Translations under genes and position numbers: made by a program
Notes under the pieces: model-generated
What the model saw: only the letters and a program-made list of their open reading frames with translations
Databases searched by the model: none
What the model was told of the DNA's origin: nothing
Assembly: GCA_963834685.1 (NCBI GenBank)
Contig: CAWICW010000013.1
Span: 141,359-205,358 of the forward strand
Origin: Palsa-504 sp963834685
Lineage (GTDB): Bacteria > Actinomycetota > Actinomycetes > Streptosporangiales > Streptosporangiaceae
Direction: 5' to 3'
DNA length: 64,000 bases
Shown here: positions 36,761-46,064 of the stretch, piece after piece
How positions within the stretch are numbered: position 1 is the first letter of the stretch
Layout: every line of letters starts with the position of its first letter

Positions 36761-38053
36761 GTGGCCTCCATTGAAGCGATCCATGCCAGGCAGATCCTGG
36801 ATTCCCGGGGCAACCCGACCCTCGAGGTCGAGGTGGCGCTGGACGACGGGACCGTCGGGCGGGCCGGGGTGCCGAGCGGAGCCTCGACCGGCGCCTTCGA
36901 GGCCGTCGAGCTCAGGGACGGCGGCTCCGAATACGGCGGCAAGGGAGTCAGCCGCGCGGTCCAGAGCGTCATCGACGAGATCCAGCCCGAACTGCTCGGG
37001 CACGAGGCCGACGACCAGCGGCTGATCGACCAGGCGCTGATCGACCTGGACCGGACGCCGGACAAGTCGCGGCTCGGCGCGAACGCCATCGTCGGCGTCA
37101 GCATGGCCGTCGCCCGGGCCGCCGCGGACTCCAGCGGCCTGCCGCTGTTCCGCTACCTCGGCGGCCCGAACGCGCACGTGCTGCCGGTTCCGCAGATGAA
37201 CATCCTGAACGGCGGCGCGCACGCCGACAACAACGTGGACATCCAGGAGTTCATGATCACCCCGATCGGCGCGGCCACGTTCAGCGAGGCGCTGCGCTGG
37301 GGCGCCGAGGTCTACCACGCGCTGAAGTCCGTGATCAAGCAGCGCGGGCTGTCCACCGGCGTCGGCGACGAGGGCGGCTTCGCCCCGGACCTGGAGCACA
37401 ACCGGGCCGCGCTGGACCTCATCGTCGAGGCGATCGGCAAGGCCGGGTTCACCCCCGGCCAGGACGTCGCGCTGGCGGTGGACGCGGCGGCGTCGGAGTT
37501 CTTCTCCGACGGCACGTACAACTTCGAGGGGAAACCGCAGACCTCCGCGGAGATGACGGCGATCTACGCCGACTGGCTGAATGCCTACCCCATCGTGTCG
37601 CTCGAGGACCCGCTGGCCGAGGAAGACTGGCCGGGCTGGCGCGAGCTCACCGCGACCGTCGGTGACCTGGTCCAGGTGGTGGGCGACGACATCTTCGTCA
37701 CCAACCCGGAGCGGATCCGCCGCGGCATCGCCGAGCGCTCGGCCAACTCCCTGCTGGTCAAGCTGAACCAGATCGGCACGGTCACCGAGACGCTGGACGC
37801 GGTGAGCCTCGCCCAGCGGGCCGGGTTCAGCTGCGTGATCAGCCACCGCTCCGGCGAGACCGACGACACCACGATCTCCGATCTCGCCGTCGCCACCAAC
37901 TCCGGGCAGATCAAGACCGGGGCACCCGCGCGCGGCGAGCGGGTGGCCAAGTACAACCAGCTGCTGCGCATCGAGGAACTGCTCGGCGACGCCGCGAGCT
38001 ACGCCGGGGCCGGCGCCTACCCGCGCTTCGCGGCCCTGGCCAGCCGGGGCTAG
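36761..38053 (+). CDS. eno: Enolase
   Basis: Phosphopyruvate hydratase of glycolysis, 430 residues, full length. IHARQILDSRGNPTLEVEVA at the N-terminus, VGDEGGFAPDLEHN, VSLEDPLAEEDWPGW and NSLLVKLNQIGTVTETLDAV (catalytic Lys) with SHRSGETDDTTI are all present. GTG 36761 is preceded by AAGGAG at good spacing; the frame is open much further upstream without similarity. The order with FtsB-like, DUF501 and Ppx genes is the usual actinobacterial one. Confidence 0.97.
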   Translation: MASIEAIHARQILDSRGNPTLEVEVALDDGTVGRAGVPSGASTGAFEAVELRDGGSEYGGKGVSRAVQSVIDEIQPELLGHEADDQRLIDQALIDLDRTPDKSRLGANAIVGVSMAVARAAADSSGLPLFRYLGGPNAHVLPVPQMNILNGGAHADNNVDIQEFMITPIGAATFSEALRWGAEVYHALKSVIKQRGLSTGVGDEGGFAPDLEHNRAALDLIVEAIGKAGFTPGQDVALAVDAAASEFFSDGTYNFEGKPQTSAEMTAIYADWLNAYPIVSLEDPLAEEDWPGWRELTATVGDLVQVVGDDIFVTNPERIRRGIAERSANSLLVKLNQIGTVTETLDAVSLAQRAGFSCVISHRSGETDDTTISDLAVATNSGQIKTGAPARGERVAKYNQLLRIEELLGDAASYAGAGAYPRFAALASRG

Positions 38054-38071
38054 CACGGGCAGCAAGGCTTG

Positions 38072-38470
38072 ATGTCCCCGCCCCCCGTTTCTCCCCGGAC
38101 CACCCGGCTGACCAGCCGGGCCGCGGTGCTGGCGGTGGTGATCTGCGCGATCGCGCTGAGCCTGGCGTATCCGGTCCGCGAGTTCATGGCCCAGCGCCAG
38201 CAGATCGATCAGCTCGTCGCGCAGCAGCAGACCATGCTGACCCAGGTCAAGAGCCTGCAAGCGGAGCAGGCCAAGCTCTCGGACCGGTCCTATATCGAAC
38301 AGCTGGCCCGGCAGGAGCTCGACATGTGCTTCCCCGGCACCCAGTGCTACGTCGTCGAGGGCAGCCAGCCGCTGACCAGCGGCACCCGGCCCCAGCCGTC
38401 GGGGCCCGCGCCCTGGTACGCCAAGCTGTGGCAGTCGGTGCAGCAGGCCGACGCGAGCCCGGCGAAGTGA
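38072..38470 (+). CDS. FtsB/DivIC-type septum formation protein
   Basis: A 132-residue bitopic division protein. A membrane helix (AVLAVVICAIALSLAYPV) is followed by a coiled coil, FMAQRQQIDQLVAQQQTMLT to LQAEQAKL, and the conserved SYIEQLARQELDMCFPGTQ. It joins FtsL/FtsQ at the septum. Its stop overlaps the next start (GTGA). Confidence 0.9.
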   Translation: MSPPPVSPRTTRLTSRAAVLAVVICAIALSLAYPVREFMAQRQQIDQLVAQQQTMLTQVKSLQAEQAKLSDRSYIEQLARQELDMCFPGTQCYVVEGSQPLTSGTRPQPSGPAPWYAKLWQSVQQADASPAK

Positions 38471-38970
38471 TCACGGCCCGGGACGCGGCGGTCATCGCCG
38501 CCCAGCTCGGCCGCCCGCCGCGCGGGCTGCTCGCCGTCGCCCACCGCTGCCCATGCGGCCTGCCCGACGTCGCGGAGACCGCGCCGAGGCTGCCCGACGG
38601 CAGCCCGTTTCCCACCCTGTACTACCTGACCTGCCCCCGCGCCAGTGCCGCGGTGAGCAAGCTGGAAGCCAGCGGGATGATGCGGGAGATGACCGCCCGG
38701 CTCTGCGACGGCGATCTGCGCCGCCGCTATGAGTCCGCGCATCGCGACTACCTGGCCCGGCGGGACGCGGCGGCGCGATCGGCGGGCGTCGAGCCGCTGC
38801 CGCCCGGCACTCAGTCGGCGGGCGGCATGCCGGAACGGGTAAAGTGCCTGCATGCCCTGGTCGCCCACGAGCTCGCGGTGGGCGACGTGAATCCCTTCGG
38901 CCGCGAAGCCCTCGACGCCGTCGGCCCGTGGTGGCAGGCGGGACCGTGCGTGCCCGAGCCATCCTCATGA
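38467..38970 (+). CDS. DUF501 family protein
   Basis: About 167 residues with VAHRCPCGLPDVAETAPRLP, PTLYYLTCPRASAAVSKLEA and RVKCLHALVAHELAVGDVNP, the three conserved boxes of DUF501. Cys and His residues in the first and last suggest metal binding. The function is unknown. It is translationally coupled to both flanking genes. Confidence 0.9.
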   Translation: MITARDAAVIAAQLGRPPRGLLAVAHRCPCGLPDVAETAPRLPDGSPFPTLYYLTCPRASAAVSKLEASGMMREMTARLCDGDLRRRYESAHRDYLARRDAAARSAGVEPLPPGTQSAGGMPERVKCLHALVAHELAVGDVNPFGREALDAVGPWWQAGPCVPEPSS

Positions 38971-39962
38971 CCCGCCGGGTGGCCGCCGTGGACTGCGGCA
39001 CGAACTCGCTGCGCCTGCTGGTCGCGGACGTCGATCTTGACCGGGCCGAGCTCACCGACGTGGCGCGCCGGATGGAGATCGTCCGGCTGGGCCAGGGGGT
39101 CGACCAGACCGGGCAGCTGGCGCCCGAGGCGCTCGCCCGGACCGCTGGTGTGCTGCGCGACTACGCGGACGTCATCGCGGGCACGGCGGCCGGCGCGGTG
39201 CGCATGGTGGCCACCAGCGCCACCCGGGACGCGAGCAACACGGCGGAGTTCACCCGTCAGGTCAAGGAGATACTCGGGGTCGCGCCCGAGGTGCTGACCG
39301 GATCCGAGGAGGCCGTGCTGTCGTTTACCGGGGCGACCGCGGAGCTGGCCGCCGCGCCCGGCCCTGCCGACTTCCGGGGCCCCTTCCTGGTGGTGGACAT
39401 CGGCGGCGGCTCGACCGAGTTCGTGCTCGGCCAGGCGACGACGGCTGGCCGCGAGGACGCCGGTGCGTCGGCCGTGCAGGCGATTTCCGTCGATATCGGC
39501 TGCGTCCGGATGACCGAACGGCATCTGCACAGCGATCCGCCGTCCGGTGCCGAGCTGGCCGCCGCCACCGCCGATATCGACGCGGCCCTGGACGCGGTGA
39601 CCGGTACGGTTCCGGTCCGCCAGGCCCGGACGCTGATCGGGCTCGCGGGCTCGGTCACCACCGTGGCGGGCATCGCGATGGGCCTGCCGGCCTACGACGC
39701 GGCTCGCATCCACCATGCCCGCATATCAGCCGCCGACGTGCATGAGGTCACCCGGAGCCTGCTGGCCCAGACCCGGGCCGCCCGCGCCGCGATCGGCGTC
39801 ATGCACCCGGGCCGCGTGGACGTGATCGGCGGGGGCGCGCTCATCCTGGACCGGATCATGCAGCGCTTCGGGTTCGGCGAGGTGCTGGTGAGCGAGCACG
39901 ACATCCTCGACGGGATCGCCTGGTCGCTGGCGGTCGACATTTCCGGCGCCGCACGGCACTGA
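38967..39962 (+). CDS. ppx: Exopolyphosphatase / guanosine pentaphosphatase family
   Basis: A 331-residue ASKHA-fold phosphatase. VAAVDCGTNSLRLLVADVDL and FLVVDIGGGSTEFVLG are the two phosphate-binding loops; MVATSATRDASNTAEF and VLTGSEEAVLSFTGA are conserved. It splits polyphosphate or pppGpp. It starts on ATGA overlap with DUF501. Confidence 0.9.
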   Translation: MTRRVAAVDCGTNSLRLLVADVDLDRAELTDVARRMEIVRLGQGVDQTGQLAPEALARTAGVLRDYADVIAGTAAGAVRMVATSATRDASNTAEFTRQVKEILGVAPEVLTGSEEAVLSFTGATAELAAAPGPADFRGPFLVVDIGGGSTEFVLGQATTAGREDAGASAVQAISVDIGCVRMTERHLHSDPPSGAELAAATADIDAALDAVTGTVPVRQARTLIGLAGSVTTVAGIAMGLPAYDAARIHHARISAADVHEVTRSLLAQTRAARAAIGVMHPGRVDVIGGGALILDRIMQRFGFGEVLVSEHDILDGIAWSLAVDISGAARH

Positions 39963-39970
39963 GCAGCCAG

Positions 39971-40903
39971 GTGGCCACCGGCGAGGAGCTCACCCCCGGG
40001 CTGGTCCCGCCCGGCGAGTGGCCGGACGATCCGGCCGGGCCCGGTACGCCGGTGGCCCACAGCGCCGCGGAGGTCTCCGGACTGGCCGACGGAGCCGCTA
40101 CCCTGGCTGAGCTCACCGCGCGGCAGTCGGTGTGCCGGGCGTGTCCGCGGCTGGTCGCCTGGCGCGAGGAGGTGGCGCTGACCCGCCGTCGCGCGTTCCG
40201 CGATGAGCGCTACTGGGGCCGCCCGGTGCCCGGCTGGGGGTCGGAGCGGCCGCGCTTGCTGATCGTCGGTCTGGCGCCCGCGGCCCACGGCGGGAACCGG
40301 ACCGGCCGGGTCTTCACCGGTGACCGCAGCGGCGACTTCCTGTTCGCCTCGCTGTACCGGACCGGCTTCGCCGTCCAGCCGACCAGCGTGGCGGCCGGCG
40401 ACGGCCAGCGCCTGGTGGACGCCCGGATGGCGGCCGCGGTCCGCTGCGCGCCGCCGGACAACAAGCCGGAGCCCGCCGAACGGGACACGTGCGCCCCGTG
40501 GCTGGTCGCGGAGCTAAGCCTGGTGGCCGCGGACCTGCGGGTCATCGTGTGCCTGGGCGGGTTCGCCTGGCAGGCGATGTGGCCGGTGCTGAGCCGCTGC
40601 GGCTTTGCCCTGCCGCGGCCGCGCCCGGCGTTCGGCCACGGCGCCGAGGTGCGGCTGACGAGCGCCCGGGCGCCGGACGGCGTGCTGCTCATCGGCTGCT
40701 ACCACCCGAGCCAGCAGAATACGTTCACCGGTCGCGTCACCCCGGCCATGCTCGACGCCATTTTTAACCGCGCTCGCGCGGCGGCCGGCCTGGGAGCCAC
40801 CGATCTGTTACTCAGCGTTAATGTCGATCATGTAATTAGTTACGCTCTGCATTTCCTTTCTGAGAATCGTCGTCAGGTCGGCAAAATAATGTCCCGGTCT
40901 TAG
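39971..40903 (+). CDS. Uracil-DNA glycosylase, family 5-like
   Basis: A DNA-repair glycosylase of 310 residues. CRACPRLVAWREEVALT supplies two of the iron-sulphur cysteines. LLIVGLAPAAHGGNRTGRVF is the uracil-binding loop, VRCAPPDNKPEPAERDTC gives another Cys pair, and LLIGCYHPSQQNTFTGRVTP is the DNA-contacting motif. The last 35 residues lie in more AT-rich DNA and go beyond the family's usual end. GTG 39971 starts 8 bases after the ppx stop. Confidence 0.85.
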   Translation: MATGEELTPGLVPPGEWPDDPAGPGTPVAHSAAEVSGLADGAATLAELTARQSVCRACPRLVAWREEVALTRRRAFRDERYWGRPVPGWGSERPRLLIVGLAPAAHGGNRTGRVFTGDRSGDFLFASLYRTGFAVQPTSVAAGDGQRLVDARMAAAVRCAPPDNKPEPAERDTCAPWLVAELSLVAADLRVIVCLGGFAWQAMWPVLSRCGFALPRPRPAFGHGAEVRLTSARAPDGVLLIGCYHPSQQNTFTGRVTPAMLDAIFNRARAAAGLGATDLLLSVNVDHVISYALHFLSENRRQVGKIMSRS

Positions 40904-40946
40904 TTACTCAGCGGTCAGGCAATTGCACGGGCGGTATTATGGGCGC

Positions 40947-41020
40947 GCCCCCGTAGCCCAAGGGCAGAGGCCGGCCCCCTAAAAGGGTCCCCAGTGTCGG
41001 TTCGATTCCGACCGGGGGTA
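40947..41020 (+). tRNA. tRNA, anticodon UAA by standard folding, class I variable loop
   Basis: A cloverleaf can be drawn. The acceptor GCCCCCG pairs with CGGGGGT. The D stem is GCC/GGC. The anticodon stem GGCCC/GGGTC closes a 7-base loop CCTAAAA. The T arm is GTCGG-TTCGATT-CCGAC. The anticodon would be UAA (reading UUA, Leu), but the variable loop is only six bases, not the long arm of tRNA-Leu, and position 33 is C instead of U. It could be a degenerate or unusual tRNA. The acceptor recalls actinobacterial tRNA-Glu. Confidence 0.7.
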
Positions 41021-41021
41021 C

Positions 41022-41393
41022 TGTCTGGCGATCATCTTTTCCTCAATTGATCAATGCTTTACCAGGGGAAACTGTCAGCACAAAGATCAACTAAGCGCCA
41101 CGCCGCGGATCTCTGTCCACCTGTATACCGGCGAATTATATGACGATAAATCATGACATTCCGCTTTCTGCCCGTATATCGCCGGCGCTGGCTAAGCGTG
41201 CCGATGATCGACGGCCGGAGAAGAACGCGGAAAGACGACCAATCAACCGGCGATGACGCGGTCCGGAAGCTGTCGGGGAACGGAACGCGGCCAAGAGGCA
41301 AGGACTGACGCGCGCGGGCCCGGCCTGCCGCGGGCGCAGCCTTACCAGCGGCCTGGGCGGTGCCGAGGCCGGGATCGTCCGGGCGAGGGCCGG
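41022..41393. other. Intergenic region downstream of the tRNA
   Basis: About 370 bases, partly AT-rich near the tRNA. I see no supported gene. Short DNA-integration remnants next to a tRNA would be plausible, but none is recognisable. Confidence 0.35.
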
Positions 41394-41627
41394 TCAGGCT
41401 CCGTTGAGGCGCAGCCGCCTGCGCATCTCGTACTCGTGCACGATCGCGTAGGCGTAGCCGCACGAGATGCCGCCTTCGTCGGCTAGCCAGTGAGCGCGCT
41501 CTTCGCGGCGCAGGAACGCGGGACCAGATTCAAGGCGATGAAACCACTCAGCGAGATCGCGGCCGGTAACGACCGGGATGCGGGCAATCAGGTTACTGTG
41601 CAGATTCGGTGAGTGGATCAGCGACAA
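41394..41627 (-). CDS. DUF4287-like small protein
   Basis: About 77 residues with LIARIPVVTGRDLAEWFHRL, FLRREERAHWLADEGGISCG and YAYAIVHEYEMRRRLRL, matching the DUF4287 pattern (GRDLxEWF...LRxxERxxWLxDE...GYAxAIVHEY). I set the start at TTG 41627 because GGAGGTG lies 5 bases upstream; an ATG at 41681 would add 18 residues. The function is unknown. Confidence 0.65.
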   Translation of the reverse strand: MSLIHSPNLHSNLIARIPVVTGRDLAEWFHRLESGPAFLRREERAHWLADEGGISCGYAYAIVHEYEMRRRLRLNGA

Positions 41628-41724
41628 CGGGCACCTCCAGGGAAGCTCCTCTTGTGCTGAGAGTGCCTCATCGGAGGCCACCTGGCAACCCCCTGATGGC
41701 AGGAAAGTTAACAGAGCCAGATGT

Positions 41725-42952
41725 TCAGCTGAGCCGCTCGAAGATCATCGCCATGCCCTGGCCGCCGCCCACGCACATGGTCTCCAGGCCCAGGGTCGCG
41801 TCGTGGAACTGCAGGCTGTTCAGCAGGGTGGTGGCGATCCGCGCCCCGGTCATGCCGAACGGATGGCCGACGGCGATCGCCCCGCCGTTCACGTTGAGCT
41901 TCGCGATGTCCACGCCGAGATCGGTGTAGGAGGGGATGACCTGGGCCGCGAACGCCTCGTTGATCTCCACTAGGTCGATGTCGGCGATGGCCATCCCGGC
42001 CCGCGCGAGCGCCTGGCGGGACGCCTCCACCGGTCCGAGCCCCATGATCTCGGGGGAGAGCGCGGTCACGCCGGAGGACACGATCCGCGCCAGCGGCGTG
42101 ATGCCGAGCTCGGCCGCCTTGACGTCGCTCATCACCACGACCGCGGCCGCGCCGTCGTTGAGCGGGCAGCAGTTGGCCGCGGTCACGGTGCCGTCGGGAC
42201 GGAAGACGGGCTGCAGCGCGGCCACCTTCTCGATCGTGACGCCCGGACGGGGCCCGTCGTCGGCGCGTGACCACCGTGCCGTCGGGCAGGGTCACCGGCG
42301 TGATCTCACGCTGCCAGAAGCCGTCGGCGATGGCCTTCTCGGCCAGGTTCTGCGAGCGCACGCCGAACTCGTCCTGCTGCTCGCGGGTGACGCCGCGCAG
42401 CTGCGGCGACGTTCTCGGCCGTCTCGCCCATCGCGATGTAGATGTCGGGCAGCAGCCCGTCCTCGCGCGGGTCGTGCCACGGCCCGGAACTGATCCGCCG
42501 CTGCGGGCCCGGTCGGTCCGGCTCTGCGCGTCGCCGAACAGGGGGTTCCTGGTGTCGGGCAGCGAATCACTGCTTCCCTTGACGAACCTGCTCACGCACT
42601 CCACGCCGGCCGAGATGTACGCGTCGCCCTCCCCGGCCTTGATGGCGTGGAACGCCATCCGGATGGTCTGCAGCGACGACGAGCAGTACCGGTTGACCGT
42701 GGTGCCGGGCAGGTGATCGTGCCCGAGCAGCACCGCGACCACCCGGGCCATGTTGAAGCCCTGCTCGCCGCCGGGCAGGCCGCAGCCCAGGATCAGGTCG
42801 CCGATGTCGCCGGGATCGAGCTGCGGCACCTTGGCCAGCGCGGCCGTCACCATCTGCGCAGCTAGGTCGTCCGGGCGGATGCCGGTCAGCGAGCCCTTGA
42901 ACGCTCGGCCAATCGGCGACCGCGCGGTGGCGACGATCACTGCTTCGGGCAT
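41725..42952 (-). CDS. Acetyl-CoA C-acyltransferase (thiolase), three frameshifts
   Basis: A thiolase of about 405 residues. ATARSPIGRAFKGSLTGIRP opens it and TTVNRYCSSSLQTIRMA has the nucleophilic Cys. NEAFAAQ, AVGHPFGMTGAR and CVGGGQGMAMIFERL hold the other catalytic residues. Frames change near 42475, 42408 and 42265, and at each site removal of one base reconnects conserved sequence (WHDPREDGLLPDIY, then QLRGVTREQQDEFG, then PRPGVTIEKVAALQ). With three identical-type breaks in an otherwise well-conserved gene, errors are more likely than decay. It works in beta-oxidation or ketone metabolism and is divergent from cbs. Confidence 0.85.
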
Positions 42953-43022
42953 GGCACCGGCCTCCTCAACGTATGGTTTCCTCCAGACTATGCTCCTGGC
43001 TGCTGAGCCTGGAAGGACGACC

Positions 43023-44399
43023 ATGCAGGTATATGACTCACTGAGCGAGCTGGTGGGGGACACTCCGCTGCTCCGGCTGCGGTCGGTGACCCGGGGGACC
43101 CCCGGGGCGGACGTGCTGGCCAAGGTGGAGTACTTCAACCCGGGCGGATCGGTCAAGGACCGCATCGCGCTGCGGATGATCGCGGCCGCGGAAGCGTCCG
43201 GCGAGCTCAGGCCGGGCGGCACGATCGTGGAACCCACGTCGGGCAACACCGGAGCGGGGCTGGCGATCGTGGCCGCCGAACGCGGCTACCGCTGCGTCTT
43301 CGTCTGCCCCGACAAGGTGGCGCAGGACAAGATCAGCGTGCTGCGCGCCTACGGCGCCGAGGTGGTGGTCTGTCCCGGCACGGTCGCGCCCGACCATCCG
43401 GACTCCTATTACAGCGTCGCGCGCCGGCTGGCGGCCGAGACGCCCGGCGGCTGGCAGCCCGACCAGTACGCGAATCCGGAGAACCCGGCCTCCCACTACG
43501 CCACCACCGGCCCGGAGATCTGGTCGCAGACCGACGGGACGGTGACGCACTTCGTGGCCGGGATCGGCACCGGGGGCACGATCACCGGCACCGGGCGGTA
43601 CCTGAAGGAGGTATCGGACGGCGCGGTGCGGGTGATCGGCGCCGACCCGGAAGGATCGGTCTACTCCGGCGGATCCGGCCGCCCGTACCTGGTCGAGGGC
43701 GTGGGCGAGGACATCTGGCCCGCCACCTACGACCCGTCGGTGTGCGATGAGATCATCGCGGTCAGCGACGCCGAGTCGTTCAACATGACCCGGCGGCTCG
43801 CCCGCGAGGAGGCGCTGCTGACCGGCGGCTCCTCCGGCCTGGCGGTGGCCGCCGCGCTGCGGGTCGCGGCCGCGGCCGGGCCCGGCGCGGTGATCGTGGT
43901 GCTGCTGCCGGACAGCGGCCGCGGCTACCTGTCCAAGATCTTCAACGACGAGTGGATGGCCGACTACGGCTTCCTGTCCGCGCAGACGTCGGAGCCGCTC
44001 GTCGCCGACATCCTGGCCCGCAGGGAACGCGGCCTGCCCGAGCTGGTGCACGTCCACCCGGAAGAGAGCGTCGGAGCGGCCATCGCGCTGCTGCGCGAGT
44101 ACGACGTGTCGCAGCTGCCGGTGGTCAAGGAGGAGCCGCCGGTCATGGCGGCCGAGGTGGTCGGGTCGGTCGGGGAGCGCGATCTCCTCGACGCCCTGGT
44201 CGCCGGCCGGGCCAGGCCTTCGGATCCGGTCGGCGGGCACATGTCGCCGCCGCTACCCACGGTAGGCTCGGGCGAGCCGGTGTCCCGCGCGGTGCTGGCC
44301 CTGGAGAAGGCGGGGGCGGCCGTGGTGCACGTGGACGGTAAGCCCTCCGGCCTGCTCACCCGCCAGGACGTGCTGACCTTCCTGGCGGCGAACAGCTGA
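43023..44399 (+). CDS. cbs: Cystathionine beta-synthase
   Basis: A PLP enzyme of 458 residues joining serine and homocysteine. VEYFNPGGSVKDRIALRMI has the PLP Lys; EPTSGNTGAGLAIVAAERGY and GIGTGGTITGTGRYLKE hold the PLP phosphate. Two C-terminal CBS domains (about residues 340-455) include HPEESVGAAIALLREYDVSQ and GLLTRQDVLTFLA and probably sense a nucleotide. The next gene is the partner of the same pathway. Confidence 0.94.
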   Translation: MQVYDSLSELVGDTPLLRLRSVTRGTPGADVLAKVEYFNPGGSVKDRIALRMIAAAEASGELRPGGTIVEPTSGNTGAGLAIVAAERGYRCVFVCPDKVAQDKISVLRAYGAEVVVCPGTVAPDHPDSYYSVARRLAAETPGGWQPDQYANPENPASHYATTGPEIWSQTDGTVTHFVAGIGTGGTITGTGRYLKEVSDGAVRVIGADPEGSVYSGGSGRPYLVEGVGEDIWPATYDPSVCDEIIAVSDAESFNMTRRLAREEALLTGGSSGLAVAAALRVAAAAGPGAVIVVLLPDSGRGYLSKIFNDEWMADYGFLSAQTSEPLVADILARRERGLPELVHVHPEESVGAAIALLREYDVSQLPVVKEEPPVMAAEVVGSVGERDLLDALVAGRARPSDPVGGHMSPPLPTVGSGEPVSRAVLALEKAGAAVVHVDGKPSGLLTRQDVLTFLAANS

Positions 44400-44421
44400 C
44401 GTGAAGAAAGGCCGTGCCGTC

Positions 44422-45570
44422 ATGAGCAGCAACCACGATGCGTTCGAGACATTGGCTATTCACGCGGGTCAGGAGCCCGACCCGCTGACCGGGGCCGTCG
44501 TGCCGCCGATCCACCAGGCCTCCACGTTCAAGCAGGACGGGGTGGGCGGGCTGCGCGGCGGCTACGAGTACTCTCGCTCCGCCAACCCGACCAGGACCGC
44601 GCTCGAGCAGTGCCTGGCCGCGCTCGAAGGGGGCCCGGCCGCGCTGGCCTTCGCCTCCGGGATGGCCGCGGAAGATGGCCTGCTCAGGACGGCGTGCTCG
44701 CCCGGTGATCACGTGCTCATCCCCGACGACGCCTACGGCGGGACGTACCGCCTGTTCGCCCGGGTGCTGTCCGGCTGGGGGCTCAGCCACAGCGTGGTGC
44801 CCATGTCCGACCTCGCGGCCGTGCGCGAGCAGCTGGCGGCCCGGCCGGTGCGGATGATCTGGACCGAGACGCCGACCAACCCGCTGCTGAACATCGCCGA
44901 CATCCGGGCCCTGGCCCAGGCCGCCCGCGAGGCGGGCGCGATGCTCGTGGTGGACAACACGTTCGCCTCGCCGTACCTGCAGCAGCCGCTGGCCCTCGGC
45001 GCCGACGCCGTGGTCCACTCGACGACCAAGTACCTGGGCGGCCATTCCGACGTCGTCGGCGGCGCCGTGGTCGTGGCGGACCCCGATCTGGCCGAGCGGA
45101 TCGATTACGTCAGGAACGCGACCGGCGGCGTCCCCGGGCCGTTCGACTCCTGGCTGACCCTGCGCGGCATCAAGACCCTCGCGGTCCGGATGGACCGGCA
45201 CTGCCGCAACGCCATGCGGGTCGCGCAGATGCTGGCCGAGCACCCCGCGGTGGCCGAGGTGTTCTATCCGGGCCTGCCCACCCATCCGGGCCACAAGACG
45301 GCGCAGGAGCAGATGCGGGCCTTCGGCGGGATGGTCTCGTTCCGGCTGCTGGCCGGCGAGGAGGCGGCCGTCCGGACCTGCGGCCGGACCCGCCTGTTCA
45401 CCCTGGGTGAGTCGCTCGGCGGCGTCGAGTCGCTGATCGAGCACCCGGCCCGGATGACGCACGCCTCGGTGGCCGGCTCGGCCCTGGAGGTCCCGGGTGA
45501 CCTGATCAGGCTGTCGGTGGGCATCGAGGACTGCGACGACCTGCTCGACGACCTGCGCCAGGCCCTGTAA
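44422..45570 (+). CDS. metB: Cystathionine gamma-synthase / gamma-lyase
   Basis: A PLP enzyme of the Cys/Met metabolism family, 382 residues. TLAIHAGQEPDPLTGAVVPP, YEYSRSANPTRTALEQCLAA, WTETPTNPLLNIADI and VVHSTTKYLGGHSDVVGGAV (PLP Lys in the last) are canonical. Next to cbs it most likely runs reverse transsulphuration as a lyase, but synthase activity cannot be excluded. ATG 44422 follows AAAGG; a GTG at 44401 is possible. Confidence 0.9.
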   Translation: MSSNHDAFETLAIHAGQEPDPLTGAVVPPIHQASTFKQDGVGGLRGGYEYSRSANPTRTALEQCLAALEGGPAALAFASGMAAEDGLLRTACSPGDHVLIPDDAYGGTYRLFARVLSGWGLSHSVVPMSDLAAVREQLAARPVRMIWTETPTNPLLNIADIRALAQAAREAGAMLVVDNTFASPYLQQPLALGADAVVHSTTKYLGGHSDVVGGAVVVADPDLAERIDYVRNATGGVPGPFDSWLTLRGIKTLAVRMDRHCRNAMRVAQMLAEHPAVAEVFYPGLPTHPGHKTAQEQMRAFGGMVSFRLLAGEEAAVRTCGRTRLFTLGESLGGVESLIEHPARMTHASVAGSALEVPGDLIRLSVGIEDCDDLLDDLRQAL

Positions 45571-45590
45571 GACAACCACCGCGAAGCCAA

Positions 45591-45623
45591 GCGCCCGCGT
45601 CCCGCCAGGCGGGACGCGGGCGC
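45591..45623. terminator. Strong hairpin terminator between convergent genes
   Basis: GCGCCCGCGTCCCGC and GCGGGACGCGGGCGC are perfect 15-base arms around a CAG loop. It lies 20 bases after the metB stop and 21 bases beyond the stop of the convergent gene, so it could stop transcription from both sides. Confidence 0.8.
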
Positions 45624-45643
45624 TAAAGCGCGGGTCGCGGCAG

Positions 45644-45952
45644 TCAGCTCTTCGCGGCAGGCGAGCTTTCCCTGTCATTGGCGGCCGGAGCCTGCGGCTT
45701 GGGCTTGTAGGCCAGGGTGAACCAGGCCCCGACCGCGAAGATCACGCCGACCACGAACGAGCCGGTCGCCTTCAGCGGGTGGTGGCCCGACGATCCGGCG
45801 ATGTGCCCGGGGATGAAGCTGGGCAGCGACTTGGCGGGCTCGACCAGGTAGATGACGGCGACCACGATGAATATGACGGCGATGATGCCGAGAATCACGG
45901 CGAGGATCGTCCTGCCCGGCGACCTCTCGCTTGATCCACTCGTAGAACTCAC
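45644..45952 (-). CDS. Small two-helix membrane protein
   Basis: About 102 residues. GTG 45952 is preceded by AAGGAGG at good spacing. Two membrane helices are clear (TILAVILGIIAVIFIVVAVI and ATGSFVVGVIFAVGAWFTLA), separated by a short loop with HIAGSSGHHPLKA and followed by a polar Pro/Ala/Lys tail. I recognise no family beyond small actinobacterial membrane proteins of this layout. Confidence 0.75.
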   Translation of the reverse strand: MSSTSGSSERSPGRTILAVILGIIAVIFIVVAVIYLVEPAKSLPSFIPGHIAGSSGHHPLKATGSFVVGVIFAVGAWFTLAYKPKPQAPAANDRESSPAAKS

Positions 45953-46064
45953 GATTCCTCCTTGTGCGGGCATGCGGTAAAGCTGTCTTAAGTGCCGGCC
46001 GGTCGCGGCCGCCCGGGTCCGCTTCGGCTGCGACGGGTCAGGGTCCGCAGCCAACTAGGAAAAT

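Noticed and set aside
36713..38260. Long minus-strand frame opposite enolase
   Set aside because: It is a codon-bias shadow of eno without domain or ribosome site.
40947..41020. bldA tRNA-Leu
   Set aside because: The anticodon would match but the long variable arm of tRNA-Leu is missing and the acceptor differs.
42953..43022. SAM riboswitch or other leader upstream of cbs
   Set aside because: The gap is only 70 bases and shows no stem pattern of a known riboswitch.
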